Assembly (NCBI GenBank): GCA_963082975.1
Contig: OY720348.1
Coordinates: 56,819,564 to 56,883,563, forward strand
Reading direction: 5' to 3'
Length of the DNA stretch: 64,000 nt
Source: Labia minor
Lineage: Eukaryota > Arthropoda > Insecta > Dermaptera > Spongiphoridae
How positions within the stretch are numbered: the first letter of the stretch is position 1; every line of letters begins with the position of its first letter. Under the pieces are notes generated by a model. That model was not told where the DNA came from and made no database searches. It saw nothing but the letters and a program-made list of their open reading frames with translations. Both the position numbers and the translations under genes were made by a program. Positions 44,895 to 56,811 of this stretch are shown piece after piece.

Positions 44895-46075
44895 AAAAAT
44901 ATAAAAAATATTTTTTGGTTTATACTACCTATCCTAGATTGATAAAAGAAAAAATATATAAATTAGTAGTAAATAATTGAGAGATCAATCAGATAAATTC
45001 TAACCTGTAAAGATATTAAATAAGTAGATTAATAGAAAAATGGATTGGAAAATTGAATAAATAATAAACAATTATAACGTAATTTTTAAGTAGAAAATAA
45101 TAATTATTTATTAAAAATATCAATAATAATAGAAAAAATATATAGTAAGGCTTATTAGAAAAATTTTGACGGGTAACGGGTAGTCTCTTCTCTATGATCC
45201 CAATAGAAAAGATTTCTACTTCAGGGAGTAGCGTCCCTGCCCTCACGTGAGCTCATGATTCCTTTCTTGCATAGAAGGGGAACCATGTCCTATACCCGTT
45301 TGACTCCTTTCGATCCATTCCCTTACTCTTACTCTTCCCCCCTTCCTTGATCCATCAAAAAATCAAGTTTATTTGGATGAAGGAGAATACTTAGCATAGA
45401 TTCATTAAAAAGAAAAAAAAATGAAATTTTTGACTCTTATGGAGACTCTTAAAAAATGTCTCTATAAGAGTCTCCTATATAGGGGGTTAATTCAAATATA
45501 TGCTGATTACGCGCATTATTCAGACTAGTAAAACCGCCCAATTGACGAGTGAGACATGTTATAAGTGCCTCTGAGAGGACCTACCTCTCCAACGCTTCAT
45601 ATTAGTAGAAAACTTGGAATTCATATTTATTGTACTCTTTGGAAAATTAGAAGATCCAATCTATTCAATGTTTTTGATTTTATTAAAATTTTTGACTAAA
45701 TCTTGTAAATTGTGACAAGACAAATCAATTGAACATAATTTTCTCCAGATTCTAAATAAAATTGATTTTTAGTATCATTAAATGGAAAACTTTAATTAAT
45801 TTTAATATCGGTTTATTTTTACATTTAAAAAAAATATTGCCTTATAACAGGTAAAACCTATACAAATAAATTCATTATGAAACGTAGATTCATATTCACT
45901 AGTATTATATAATTTTACCATGCTTCCTTAATTAAATATTAATTATTGAATGTTGTTTTTGAATTCCTACATAGCAATCTCTTGCTTACCTCCAATGGAT
46001 GAGATTCAACTGCCTTTGGCCTTATTTCCCTAATATATGCTTGCTATATACTCTACATTAATTTTCCATGTTCTG
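44895..46075 (+). repeat. Repeat A, copy 3
   Basis: Collinear with copy 2 from ACTACCTATCCTAGATTGAT (44926-44945) to CTCTACATTAATTTTCCATG (about 46071). It lacks the segment around GCCGCCATG and is joined at its right end to a repeat B 3' part. The 76-codon minus ORF at 45016-45246 is accidental. Confidence 0.8.
45172..45256 (+). other. Conserved stem-loop domain of repeat A, copy 3
   Basis: The sequence repeats GTAG, TCTTCTCTAT-GATCCCA-ATAGAAAAGA, CTAC and CAGGGAGTAGCGTCCCTG, nearly identical to copies 1 and 2. Confidence 0.45.
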
Positions 46076-46079
46076 ACTA

Positions 46080-46505
46080 TTTTTTTTAATTATGTACTTT
46101 TAAATTATTTGAAATTGTTTCATATATTTTGTCGTTTATTTATTTTAAATAATAATTTTAATCATAAGCAATCATTTTATGAAAGTACCGGGCCGCGGAT
46201 TGGTGAACCATATATATAGGGTGGCTAAATGTCCCGGTATTCCGGGATTGTCCCGTTTTTAGGTGCTCATCAAACATTTAGGACATTTCTGACTTTTTTT
46301 CTAAATTTTTTCGATTTGGTTCTAAAAAAAAGGTAAAACGTTTTCGGGACTAGCCTCTTAAACATTTCCGACTTTTTTTCTAAATTTTTTTATAATTTGG
46401 TTCAAAAAAAAAAAAAAAGGTAAACCGTTTGTCCCGGTTTGGTGTTTTCGAAATATGGTCACCATATATATATATACAATTTTTGCTAGTATAATAAGAT
46501 AAGAT
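46080..46505. repeat. Repeat B pieces around a hAT MITE
   Basis: 46080-46210 is the 3' end of repeat B in plus orientation (AATTATTTGAAATTGTTTCA to GTACCGGGCCGCGGATTGG). 46466-46502 is the 5' end in minus orientation (CAATTTTTGCTAGTATAATA). The MITE lies between them. Two repeat B copies in conflicting orientation, or a rearranged one, are needed to explain this. Confidence 0.6.
46218..46463 (+). mobile_element. hAT-type MITE, about 246 bp
   Basis: Left end AGGGTGGCTAAATGTCCCGG; on the other strand the right end is GGTGACCATATTTCGAAAAC, then CCAAACCGGGACAAACGG. This type of terminus (GGTGACCA...CCCGGGACA) is common among hAT MITEs. Flanks are TATATA repeats, so the 8-bp duplication (atatatat) cannot be told from the microsatellite. 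Confidence 0.65.
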
Positions 46506-46509
46506 ATGT

Positions 46510-48320
46510 ATATATTATAAAATATTTTTATACACAGTATATTTTTATATAAGCTAAAACAGAATAATTTAATTTAAAATTTTAATGAATAATTAACAAG
46601 GTGTTTTAATTACATTAGACGAAAGCAAATAAGATAAGCAGAATAATAATAAATATATAAACAGACATAAATAGCACATAGATTTGAAAGCCCTTCAGGC
46701 ATTTCATTTCAGTTAATTTAAATCATCTGGTTGGAATGTAACACCCTCCCTTACACTCTTCTTTCTCATCTCATTATTGCCTTGCTTGTGGCTTTTTTTT
46801 GATTATTTATTATTAAAAGGACAAATGTGAAATGAGCTACGTTTAATTGTTTATCTACTAAGACAACTTTTGTGAAATTAAAAAAGAGCAGTAAGATTCC
46901 TAAAGAAATGTAATCTCCATTAGGTTTCTAACTCTTTGTTGTTGGAATGTAAAATTTAATTAAATAAATAAAACAAAAAATGGTATATATGAAAAGATTT
47001 TGATAGAACTAAGCTAAGTCAATTTTATAAAAGATTTAATACCTTTCTTTCATAGACGGAATCCTGAACTTTGTTTTAATTAAATAATAAATAATATTAA
47101 TACTAGTAATATTGAAAGGAATGATTGTGATTTTCTTTTTATTCCACCAATCATACTTGGACAAGCCGAAACAAAATAAAATATTGTTGAGCCTGTCGGA
47201 TCACCTGTGCCACTAGTGAAGGAGTTAAAAAAGAATTCTCAACTCTTTTACACGGGTTGGAAATAAAATTAATTGGGAAATGTGTGTGAACCCTGAAACA
47301 AATTTCACCATTGAGTGCAGTATGTTTGACTATTAGTGCTTAGGCGATTCGCCTTGGAGAACCAAGATCGGAAAGAAATAATAACAAATTAAAATAATCA
47401 AAATAGCCCATGGTAACATATGGATCTGCAAAGGAAAAATTAGGTTCACTTTTTTACAAATAAAAGAAAAAGGTTCGTTGCCACGTTATAATATTTAATG
47501 AAGAGAAAATTAATATAAAGTAAAAATAAAAAATGAAATTGATATTAAAATTAAAAGGAGATAATCCTTAGAATTTACAAATTAAATATAAAAATAAAAA
47601 AGAATAAATGCTAGCCAATGCTCAGCTAAAACAAAACAAGTTTACAAAAAAATAACAATAATAATACCTCAACACAGTTTACAAAGCACGTGGTCAACAA
47701 CAAATCTAAAAGCCAAAAGCATGTGAACAATAGCAAGTCCTAAAGGATGATCAACTCTCCCAAGCCGAGGGCAGAAGCCCTTAGCCCAAAACTTACCAAA
47801 TGCAGCAAGGTGATTGGCTGTAAGGGATCACGTGATCCTTTTTGCATAGTCAACTTAGCTACTAAACAGTCTGATCACGTGTTTGCATATAAATATACAA
47901 AAAAATATATATATAAAAATAAAAACTTATAAAAATTATATAAAAATAAATTGATGTTAAAATAAATAAATCTAAATCAGGGAGAGGCTTTAACAATACT
48001 ACAATGGATAACTTTGATTACTCAATGAAAATGGATATTCATATATTATTTAAAATAAAATAATGAAAAAATCAGTTTATTAGCTAATAATTAATAATAA
48101 TTTTGAAAAAGAAATTTATTAAATTTCTATAGTAATATTAGAACAAAAGTATATATACAAATCGATAATTGTAGATGACCTAAAGCAACGGGCGCGTCAC
48201 TACCTGCACAATCTACCCTCAGTTTGCAAGGGATTATTGTACAGATGAACAAGATGGGTGTGTGGTGAAAGTAAAAAAAGTACCAATTATTTTCTACCAT
48301 CATTCCTGTATAAATTATTA
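46510..48320. other. Intergenic DNA
   Basis: AT-rich with less biased patches at about 47140-47380 and 47690-47890. The second contains GATCACGTGATC and a further CACGTG. No gene or element end recognised; short ORFs at 47747 and 48127 lack motifs. Confidence 0.35.
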
Positions 48321-48324
48321 GTAC

Positions 48325-48810
48325 CTGGTTCACCGAGCCGCCGATTGGTAATTAAAAAATATTATTCTTTATTATCGGGTTTGGCTGATAATATTAATAT
48401 CTGGTTCTCCGAGCCGCCGTTTAAATAATTTAAAAGAACATAAATTTATAAAAAAATAGTCATAAAACATACAGCTTTTAAATGTGCGTATTAATGCACT
48501 GAAAGACAGAAAAGTATGGTCTGGGGATATAATATAATATATATTTCGTAATTTGTTTTTATTTATATTGATAATATTTTGTATTTAAGGAAGCGTTGCT
48601 GACGTCATTTAAATTTCCTATTTTAAATTAAGAAAAAAACTAATAAAAATGATTTTTCTCGAAGCTGAAAGTAATACAGATCGATTTTTCTATATAAAAA
48701 TTATTTATGATGAGAATTTCAAAAAAATCCTTCGAGTGGTTTAATATTTCAACAATACAAATATATATACATTTTTATACATTTATGTATATATTTGCTA
48801 GTATAATAAG
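48325..48810 (-). repeat. Repeat B with two 3' ends in tandem
   Basis: Minus-strand copy with CTAGCAAATATATAC at 48792 (5' end), the CTCGAAGGATTTTTTTGAAA block, TGACGTCA and AGACCATACTTTTCTG. It ends GCGGCTCGGAGAACCAG (48402-48418). A second 3' end, CGGCGGCTCGGTGAACCAGG, lies 70 bp further on (48325-48344). Confidence 0.75.
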
Positions 48811-48814
48811 ATAA

Positions 48815-49625
48815 GATAACTAAATTAAATTAAAAAAAATAGTGATTTAATGGATATAATTGTTAAACATCACATAATAGTTAAAACCATCAATCGATCA
48901 AAAAAAAAAAAAAAATTCACATACATTTGTTTTTGAAATATTTATTTAGGTAGATTTATTAGACATTATCATGTAAATTTATGTTATAATGTATTTATGT
49001 TTTTTTAATCAGTTCGGTCAAGATAATTTTGTTTACTTTATCAATATTTATCTTTTATGTTTACGAGTATAGTGTGTTTATTTATTATGTTATCATCCCC
49101 TAGCGGCTATATCTTGTGAATTGAGGATGGAATACACGAATTCTGGAAATTATAGTATAAATTTTAAAATCTTCTATCTTCAGGTTGAATATCACGCAAT
49201 AACTCCCTAAAACTTCATTGACAAATCAATTTTGACTATTTTCTAATATAGATATTATCAAATATTATTTACTGTTCTGATTTTTGATTATATATACTAA
49301 TTTTACGATACATAAATTATATAAAAAAAATATATAATTTAAAGAAAATTTTAAATAACAAAGTATGGAATTTTAAACCATATAAATGTCTAAATTCTAT
49401 TCAAAAAGAATTTAAATTAAATTAATATTGTATTTTCAAGTAAAGTTTGTTATTATTCGTGAATTTGGCTAATTTTGTCTTAATTAATTACAAGATTTTT
49501 TGATTATTGTATTATATTGATATGGAACATGACTTTATAGGATAAGAATTGTTTCAGGGTCTTTTAAAAATTAATTATTTGAAGAATTTATTGAAACAAT
49601 ACATAAAATCAAAGGAGATTATAAC
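48815..49625. other. AT-rich intergenic DNA
   Basis: No feature recognised. Confidence 0.4.
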
Positions 49626-49632
49626 TTATATA

Positions 49633-50294
49633 CTAGGTTTGTTCAAAAGAAAAGGTGAATTTTGAATTATTTCGAAAAGTATTTATTTTTATTTATTCAT
49701 CAATAACCATTTTGTCCCTTTCAAAGTAATTCCCCTCAGATATAATGTATTTATGCCAGCGCTTCTTCCTATTATCGAAGCACTTCTGAAATGCGCTATT
49801 CGGTATGGCCATCAGCTCTTTCCTCGATTCCGACTTTATCTCATCAATTATAGTAAACCGTTTTTCTTTCATTGGTCTCTTCAGTTTTGTGAATAAGAAA
49901 AAGTCGCATCGAGCCAAATCTGGTGAATATGGTGGGTGAGGCATGAAAATCACGAACAAGCAATGATGTTTGAGCTGGTGCATTATCGTCATGCAGAATC
50001 CATGATTTGTTTTTCCACAATTCCGATGTTGCATATCTTCCTTGTAGTATTTCTTATTAACAGTACGACCTGTCGGCAAGAAATCATAATGCATAAAAAA
50101 GAAAAGAATCGAAGATCACACAAAAACATGACTAACTTTTCCAGTTGTCAAAAATATATTACTAATCCAAAATGGCTGATAATGTCAACATATGAGAAAT
50201 ATATGTGTACCAACATAACAAAAAAGAATTCGATAATCAAATGTACACAGCCCGAGTAAATTCAAAATTCACCTTTTCTTTATGACATACCTAG
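49633..50294 (-). mobile_element. Mariner element, internally deleted (662 bp), copy 2 of a pair
   Basis: Termini CTAGGTTTGTTCAAAAGAAA (left) and, on the other strand, CTAGGTATGTCATAAAGAAA (right), both flanked by TA. The internal structure, including the joint upstream of the CCGACAGGTCGTACTG sequence, is the same as in 25171-25861. Confidence 0.9.
49693..50094 (-). pseudogene. Mariner transposase C-terminal half
   Basis: A 133-codon frame starting MHYDFLPTGRTVNKKYYKED covers the same part of the protein as the 25-kb copy. The second catalytic motif is out of frame (TNHGFCMTIMHQL in this frame, where HHDNA is expected). The third is kept as SPDLARCDFFLF with its Asp. The C-terminus is MKEKRFTIIDEIKSES, CFDNRKKRWHKYIISEGNYF and DKMVIDE. 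The N-terminal DNA-binding half is missing. Overlapping plus-strand frames are antisense noise. Confidence 0.9.
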
Positions 50295-50299
50295 TATAT

Positions 50300-51240
50300 A
50301 AGTGGATTTGAGAGAATTGGGAAAAGAATACAATTGGATGGAGGTGTCTTAGAGAGGGTTGGAAATATAGTTACGGTAACGCCAAAGACACCTAGATATA
50401 AATATATATTTTATTAATTATTTTATTTTATAAATAAAGTTAAAATGAAAGCTTTAATGTAAAATTTTCAAATTTATTTTAACTATTTAATTTTAATAAA
50501 TTTATGTGATGTGATTTATATAATAGTTTCTTTCAAACAAATAAAAATGTTTGCTTATTTTTAATCTTAACTCTTTTCTCCTCCGAACACTTTACTATGA
50601 CTTAACTACTAACTTTTAGTCATTTCACTATGGACTACCAGCAACTCCAACATAGAAAAAAATACCATAAATATACTTTTTAAAATCTGCTTTATTATAA
50701 TGAATAAATAAAAAATATTCCAATATTGAATTCCTCCACAATGACAGGAAGGAATTAAAAATCAATTATTATTAATATTATTTTTATGCGAATACAGGTA
50801 AATCCATGTTTTGATCTTTGCAATTATAGTTAATTTTTTTTTTTAAATTTAATTACAAGTTCCATAGATAAATAATTAATATCTAATCAGAATTGCACTA
50901 GCACTATTTTATAGAGCATACATAGAACTTTATATAATATAATGGTCAGGCAGTTTGAAATTAGATAAATAGATTTTCATAAACTTTCATTAGATTGCCT
51001 GACTAGTACGAGAGCCGGAATGTTAATTAGTTTATGCAATTATGAGCCTAATTTGCATAGATATTAGTTTAATATGAGTATAAGACAAATTGTGATGTGT
51101 TAAATTTGTCATTGAGAAGGGAAGAGGCATTTCCCCTTTTATCCACCCCCCCCTCCCCCATCCAAAGTCTCCCGCTCGATTGTCCCTTGCATATTGACAT
51201 GACAAAATGATTGTCATTTTAAACATTATTTAATATTAAA
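50300..51240. other. AT-rich intergenic DNA
   Basis: A C-rich patch at 51140-51175 is the only compositional break. No gene recognised. Confidence 0.4.
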
Positions 51241-51359
51241 GAATGGAGGTCGTGATGTAAATAAAGCCAAGAGAAAGGGAAGCATCCACTCTCATTAACC
51301 CGTTTGAAACATTCATAAGGGACGAAAATAAATAAAGACAATATAATGTCCATTCATTT

Positions 51360-51640
51360 CTAACTGGATAGGGGCGGCTGGGCTAAGAGTTGGTTTAGGG
51401 TCGCCTTTATCAAGATTGATTTTCCCTTTATGACCTAGTTCCTAGTTTGTAATAAAGGAACTCGCTTTCATTTCGCCTTCTTGAAAGGTTCTTCAGGACT
51501 ATTTTGGAGGAGCTAACCAATATTGTTTGAAGTGCCTTGAGCACTTCAAACCAACTGGAAATTAAGCGATGCCTCCTTTCGTCTGGTAAGCGATCGGTAG
51601 TTTCGATTAATTCATTTAAGATCAAAACAAACCGATTTGC
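51360..51640. other. GC-richer island containing a perfect hairpin
   Basis: Less AT-biased DNA with a 65-codon minus ORF (51428-51625, MILNELIETTDRLPDERRHR...) and a 66-codon plus ORF, neither recognised. GTTTGAAGTGC (51525-51535) and GCACTTCAAAC (51541-51551) form an 11-bp perfect stem with a 5-base loop. Confidence 0.3.
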
Positions 51641-51895
51641 AATTGATCATCATCAATTATTTCCATATATTGGTATTCCATATTCCATAAAAAAAAAAAT
51701 TAATATTAAAAAGTTTTCTAAAAAAAAAAGTTTCTAATTCTTTCTCTGGAGCAACTGAATTCAAAAGTTGTTGGCGACAACAACCACTTATCCATTCTTA
51801 TTTCACGCTGTCTTTATCCAATCTCCTTGAAATCTTATTGCTTTACACAACAGTTGTTTACTAGAAGTAAAATATTTCAATTTAAAAAATTATTT
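51640..51895. other. AT-rich intergenic DNA
   Basis: Nothing recognised. Confidence 0.35.
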
Positions 51896-51899
51896 TTTT

Positions 51900-52100
51900 T
51901 AACTTAAATCAGCTTGGGGGTTAACAACGTTGACGCACAACCTCTCTAATTGAAGTGTATAAGACAAATCCACCCAACCTCCTGTATCAAAATTTGGAAG
52001 CTACTTGAAATAAAAAATAGCGAAGATCAAGATAAAGGTTGTGACTACTGTTCGTAGTATACCTTTATCCTGCAACCGTACTGTCCTTTTTTAGTATGAA
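51900..52100 (+). repeat. SINE S1, degraded
   Basis: GTTAACAACGTTGACGCACA resembles the S1 head region (AACAGCGTTGACTCACAACT at 54 kb). CAAAATTTGGAAGCTACTTG and AAGATCAAGATAAAGGTTG then match the S1 body. Confidence 0.55.
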
Positions 52101-52109
52101 CAAAGTTTT

Positions 52110-52282
52110 TTTTTCCATTATAATTTTTAATAATTATACATAATAAAGAGGTTATAAATAAAATGTCCAATTTAATTCGTAAAATATACAATTTGGAGTG
52201 TAAAAACTCTACATATTAACTTTTTTTGTTCATTTTAATTTATTATAAAATTTAATTTATTCTGATTATTATAATTAAATCA

Positions 52283-52321
<39 letters not shown>

Positions 52322-53880
52322 TATATTAGTATTAGTTCATAATTATTGAATATTTTAATTGAAATAAGATATTCTCTTTAATTATTTTAAATGAATTTCA
52401 AGTAAAAAATAAATTGTTTTTTAAAAATCATATATAATATGTTGACAATTTTCAAGATCAAAAAGACATAAATTTGCTACAATAATGAGGTAAATTTTAT
52501 ATTACAATATTATATTAAAAGAAATAATATATGAAGTTTCTTCTATTATAATTAGGATATTATTATGTTGCTAACTTCATGGTCATTTTTTTTGTTTTTA
52601 CTTCAGAAAAGTTAGATTAATATTAAAGAGAATTATTATTAAATATAAAATTAATATTTATATAAATGTTAGTAAGTATATTTATATAAATATGTATAAT
52701 GTTTTAAAAAAAATTACATTAATAATTGAAATATTTTGATATGGGCATTTATTGATACTATCATTAATTAATTTAATTAAGAAAATATCAATTAAAATAA
52801 TTTGATGAGATATATACACAACAATCCTTCACCTCAAAAACCTCTTAATACATGCATTTCATCCTGCCACAATTTATAAGATCACAAATAATAATAATCA
52901 TAATAATAAAAAGCAAAATGAGAATTATTATATTATGCCTTATGGAAAAAACTGAAGAAAATTTAAAATTTAACATATTTAATATTAATATTTAATTAAT
53001 TAAAAATAAAAACAATTATAACAAAATTAAGAGATTCAATTTCTCCTCTTCATAAATTGTGGCATGCTAGGAAATTTTATAGAATAAATGTCAAATATTG
53101 CGGGTTGGCACTCCTGATCTAAACGGTGTGGCTGACTGAGAAAGGGGAAAACCTCGAATAAAAAGTACATTAAAAATATGTTAATAATAAAAAAATAGAA
53201 TTTATTATAATATCATAAATTGATAAGCCAAGTAATATTATAAATAACTAAAATACATTAATATTTTTCTAGTATTTGAGTATAAAAATTTTAATAGATT
53301 AAGAGATTATTAAAAAACAAATAAATTTGATGTATCGTTCTATGAAATTATATATATATATAAAAGATGAAATTTTAAATGACAATGAAGTACCGACAAA
53401 ATAGATACAAACTAATTAAACAAACAAGATTTTCTTATAAATTCATAGATTATAATAATAATAATAATAATAATAATAAAATTAGAATTTCCATGCCTTC
53501 AGATTGAATTTCATATACAATACAATGGTTTACAATAATAAAGATTATTGGGTATTGTGAATTCTTTTTCTATGTGGATGTGTACTTCCCTTACAGTCAC
53601 AGTTAATCAATTTTTTTAAAAAATATTTTCCCTTGGATATTCTCATATCCCCTTAGGGGGGACCGCCCCACAAGTTGAGATTCGATGTATTAGTAATTTT
53701 GACGAATGAATTTGATCTCTCTGATTTTATGAAAAATAAAAAAAAAAGTTTGTCGTTGATAAAGATTTCATAAATTTCGGGAAACGAAAGAAAAGAAGGG
53801 CAGGTAAACAGAACAATTGATGCTAATGGCTAAAGATGATGTTGAAAAGTTTATTTCTATTGAAAACTCGAATTCCATAA
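52110..53880. other. AT-rich intergenic DNA with (ATT)n tracts
   Basis: (ATT)n at 52288-52320 and (AAT)n at 53453-53480. No gene or element end recognised. Confidence 0.45.
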
Positions 53881-53885
53881 CTTTT

Positions 53886-53888
<3 letters not shown>

Positions 53889-53917
<29 letters not shown>

Positions 53918-53918
53918 C
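53889..53918. repeat. (TA)n microsatellite
   Basis: About 30 bp of TA repeats. Confidence 0.9.
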
Positions 53919-54139
53919 TAATGTATATAAACGAAAAGAAAGAAGGGGAAATATTTAAAAGATAAATTAAAAATCACACAATAGAAAAAAATTCTTTATT
54001 TTTTTTTAATTATTTTCCATAATAACTTTACTTTATTTTTTGTTGGGGAATGAATTGCGTTCATTTTGGAACACGTCAAGTTTTCCTTATCATTTTTCAA
54101 TCAATGAAAGGATTGAGAATTTGCACAAGATACTACATA

Positions 54140-54422
54140 TATATATATATATCTACCTCAGACTTTTTAACTGCGCCTATCAATTGGGCTATAGTAATTA
54201 GGTGTCATATGATCAGTAGAACAGATCCTATCAACCTTTACCCTGATTTTCTTGTTTGAAGGTTTTGCTTTTTATCAAATAGCTTCCCAATTTTGATCCC
54301 GGAAGCTGGATTGACTCCGTCCCATAAAACCCACCTACATAAATTCTTTTACCAGGCCCGGGACTTGAACCTGAGTCCACCAGTTGTGAGTCAACGCTGT
54401 TGCCTTCACCCTGTGGCGCCGT
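54140..54422 (-). repeat. SINE S1, best copy with tRNA-like head
   Basis: On the minus strand the element starts GGCGCCACAGGGTGAAGGCA, a tRNA-like head with a B box GGTTCAAGTCC. It continues GGGACGGAGTCAATCCAGC, CGGGATCAAAATTGGGAAGC, GTAAAGGTTGATAGGATCTG and TTCTACTGATCATATGACAC. This copy defines the order of blocks in the S1 family. The 98-codon minus ORF here is a by-product. Confidence 0.75.
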
Positions 54423-54712
54423 TAATATATATATAAATATATGGATAAAATGAACTAATAGTAGTAAGTAAAAAAATATTCTTATTGATTTCTTTACTAT
54501 ACTAAATGAAGTTTGTAAATCTTTCAAGTTTTAATTTCTTTTCCAAGTCTCAAATTGATGGACGACCCCGTAGTGAGTTGATTATTGGATGGGTCTACAA
54601 TAGATTCGATTTTCAAGTTCGATTTCCATCATACTGCCATAATATTTTGTTTTTTTTAAATAAAAAAAAAGTTATATTGGGAATTGGATACAGAACGTTG
54701 AATAGTCTAGAA

Positions 54713-54963
54713 CAGCGGTACTCAACCTGGGGGACGTGAGCACGTTCTAGGGGGGCGCGAGCATATCATATGCCCGCAAACTTTTGAAAATTTTGTTGTA
54801 AAAAAAAGGTAAGATGATTTTTTCAATTTTTTTCAAAATGGTTCTTAAAAAAAAAAAATAAAAATAAAAAAAGTCATGATTTTACGATACTCTGAAACAG
54901 GGGGCGTGACCTCACAACAGTTTTCTAAGGGGGGCGCAGAGCATGAAAGGTTGAGAACCCCTG
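54713..54963 (+). mobile_element. hAT-type MITE, 251 bp, perfect gtctagaa duplication
   Basis: Left end CAGCGGTACTCAACCTGGGG; the right end on the other strand is CAGGGGTTCTCAACCTTTCA. GGGGGGCGC blocks lie inside. The flanking gtctagaa (54705-54712 and 54964-54971) is identical on both sides and is the same 8-mer as the site at 29471-29478. Confidence 0.95.
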
Positions 54964-54971
54964 GTCTAGAA

Positions 54972-55200
54972 TCCTCACTTGTGATGTTTGAAAATTTGTG
55001 TAGTTCAGTGGAGTAGTGTGATTGAGTTTTCTTGTTGATGAACGGTTGACGAGCATTCGTTGAACTGATTAGGGTAGGTAATTTGTATTTGTGTTCATCA
55101 CTGCACAGAAAAATTCTCTCAATCCCAGTGGAGAAGTTAGCTTCAATGGCAGGTGTCAACGCACACTATCGCTAGTCATCACCGCTCCGGGGTATCATTC
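54972..55200 (-). other. GC-richer patch with an open minus-strand frame
   Basis: A 104-codon minus ORF (54845-55159) starts in this patch (MTPAIEANFSTGIERIFLCS...) and runs on into the MITE. The first 65 or so codons lie outside the MITE and are not recognised. It could be part of a host exon or decayed transposon. Confidence 0.25.
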
Positions 55201-55680
55201 AAATAAATTGGGATTATTCATTAATGAATCCTAATGAAAACGAACATGTTATATTATAGTTTACTGTGAAACAGCCGTCATTTGATATAACGCTCCCTCC
55301 ATCTGTTACTTTAACTGCCTATCATCTTTCGAGAGAATTCGAAATCCCTCATTCGACTAAATGGATATTAACATCCATTTTCAATTGTCGACGTATTATA
55401 CTCCGATTTTGAAATAGTTAATAAAATATACCAATTATTTAATTAAGTTAAATTTAAAAAAAAATAAATAAATTAAAAAAATACTGTTGAATATATATGG
55501 TAACCCCTATATGACTTTTCAATCGATATATACAGTAGTTTATATATATATTTACATTGGCTATTCTCTTTCTAAATATTTATTTAAAAAATATGTTTCA
55601 ATCACTAAAATAGTAAAATATTTTTAAAAAGAGAATTTGAAAACCATTAATAATTAAAAAGAATTGAATTCAGTTATAAA
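55200..55680. other. AT-rich intergenic DNA
   Basis: Nothing recognised. Confidence 0.35.
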
Positions 55681-55689
55681 AATGATGGA

Positions 55690-56085
55690 AAAAGAAAAAT
55701 TGAACGATTAAAAGAGAGAAATTCGAGAAAATAGGGAGGGGGTGTGAACACGCACACAGATACGCAAACGAGAATATAAGAATGACTTGAAACGTGGAGA
55801 TAGGTCAAAAACAGCATATCAGTTCTCAAACTGAATTACATTACCTTTACTCTAAAAAAAACATTTTTTTTAGATTGGAAAGTAAAAAATAATAATAGAG
55901 TATGATGGAACGATTAAAAGAGAGAAATGAGAAGATCGAGAGGGGGAGGGTAAACCGACACAAAGATACGCAAACGAGAATCAAAATGACTTGAAACGTG
56001 GAGATCTGTCAAAAACCGCACATCGGTTCTCAAACTGAATTTCAATATCTTTACTCTCAAAAAAACTTGGAAATTAAAAAATAAT
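55690..56085 (+). repeat. Diverged tandem duplication, two units of about 200 bp
   Basis: Both units contain AACGATTAAAAGAGAGAAAT, a GGGAGGG block, AGATACGCAAACGAGAAT, ATGACTTGAAACGTGGAGAT and GTTCTCAAACTGAATT in the same order (unit 1 from about 55690, unit 2 from about 55905). Homology is clear although the spacers differ. Confidence 0.8.
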
Positions 56086-56089
56086 ACCT

Positions 56090-56810
56090 AATATAGTATA
56101 AGTAATCAATATTGTATTTCTAACTTAAACATACCTTTTTTGTTTTCTCTAATGAAAAGAGACATAAAACGAAAACGTTTTGCTTTTGTTGCTGATGTGA
56201 AGCAAATAAAACAACGGAAACGCTGTCAAGCATCCCGAAAGATTAATTATAACAATGTTTTGTGTGTGTGTGTGAAAACTAGAACAAATAATTATACATG
56301 TGTATCAGTGCAAATTTTTGTTTTAAATTTGAATAAATAACAAAAACAAATATATAAGTATATTTTCTTTTGGGTAAAAAATAAATAATAATAAAATAAC
56401 CACATTACATTTAGATTTATCAATATTCGAAAAACAAATATAAATGTGAAATATATTTCACTTTTTTTATATATATAAAAAAAAAGTTTATTAAATTAAA
56501 TAAATAATAATTTTATTTTAATACAAAAATAATATATGGTGATATGTGGAATGAATATTTTAACAAGTCATTCACATCCATTTTCACGCGATATGACACT
56601 CTGATTGATTTATGTTCATATTGAAAAAAAAGAATAATAATAATAATAAATCCATCTTTTTCACTTTGCAAAATTCACACCTGTTTTCAATATATATTCT
56701 TATAAAATTATCATATTTATGAATTAATTATTATTAATCGAGTGGTATCAATTAATTATTTAAAAGTGAAAAAGACGAATTTATTTATTACAAAATTTAA
56801 TTAATTAATT
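56090..56810. other. AT-rich intergenic DNA
   Basis: A 66-codon ORF at 56140-56340 shows no motif. Otherwise nothing recognised. Confidence 0.35.
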
Positions 56811-56811
56811 A

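Noticed and set aside
47800-47885. E-box cluster (GATCACGTGATC and a second CACGTG) as a promoter
   Set aside because: Two six-base motifs alone do not support a promoter; no transcript start or gene is visible nearby.
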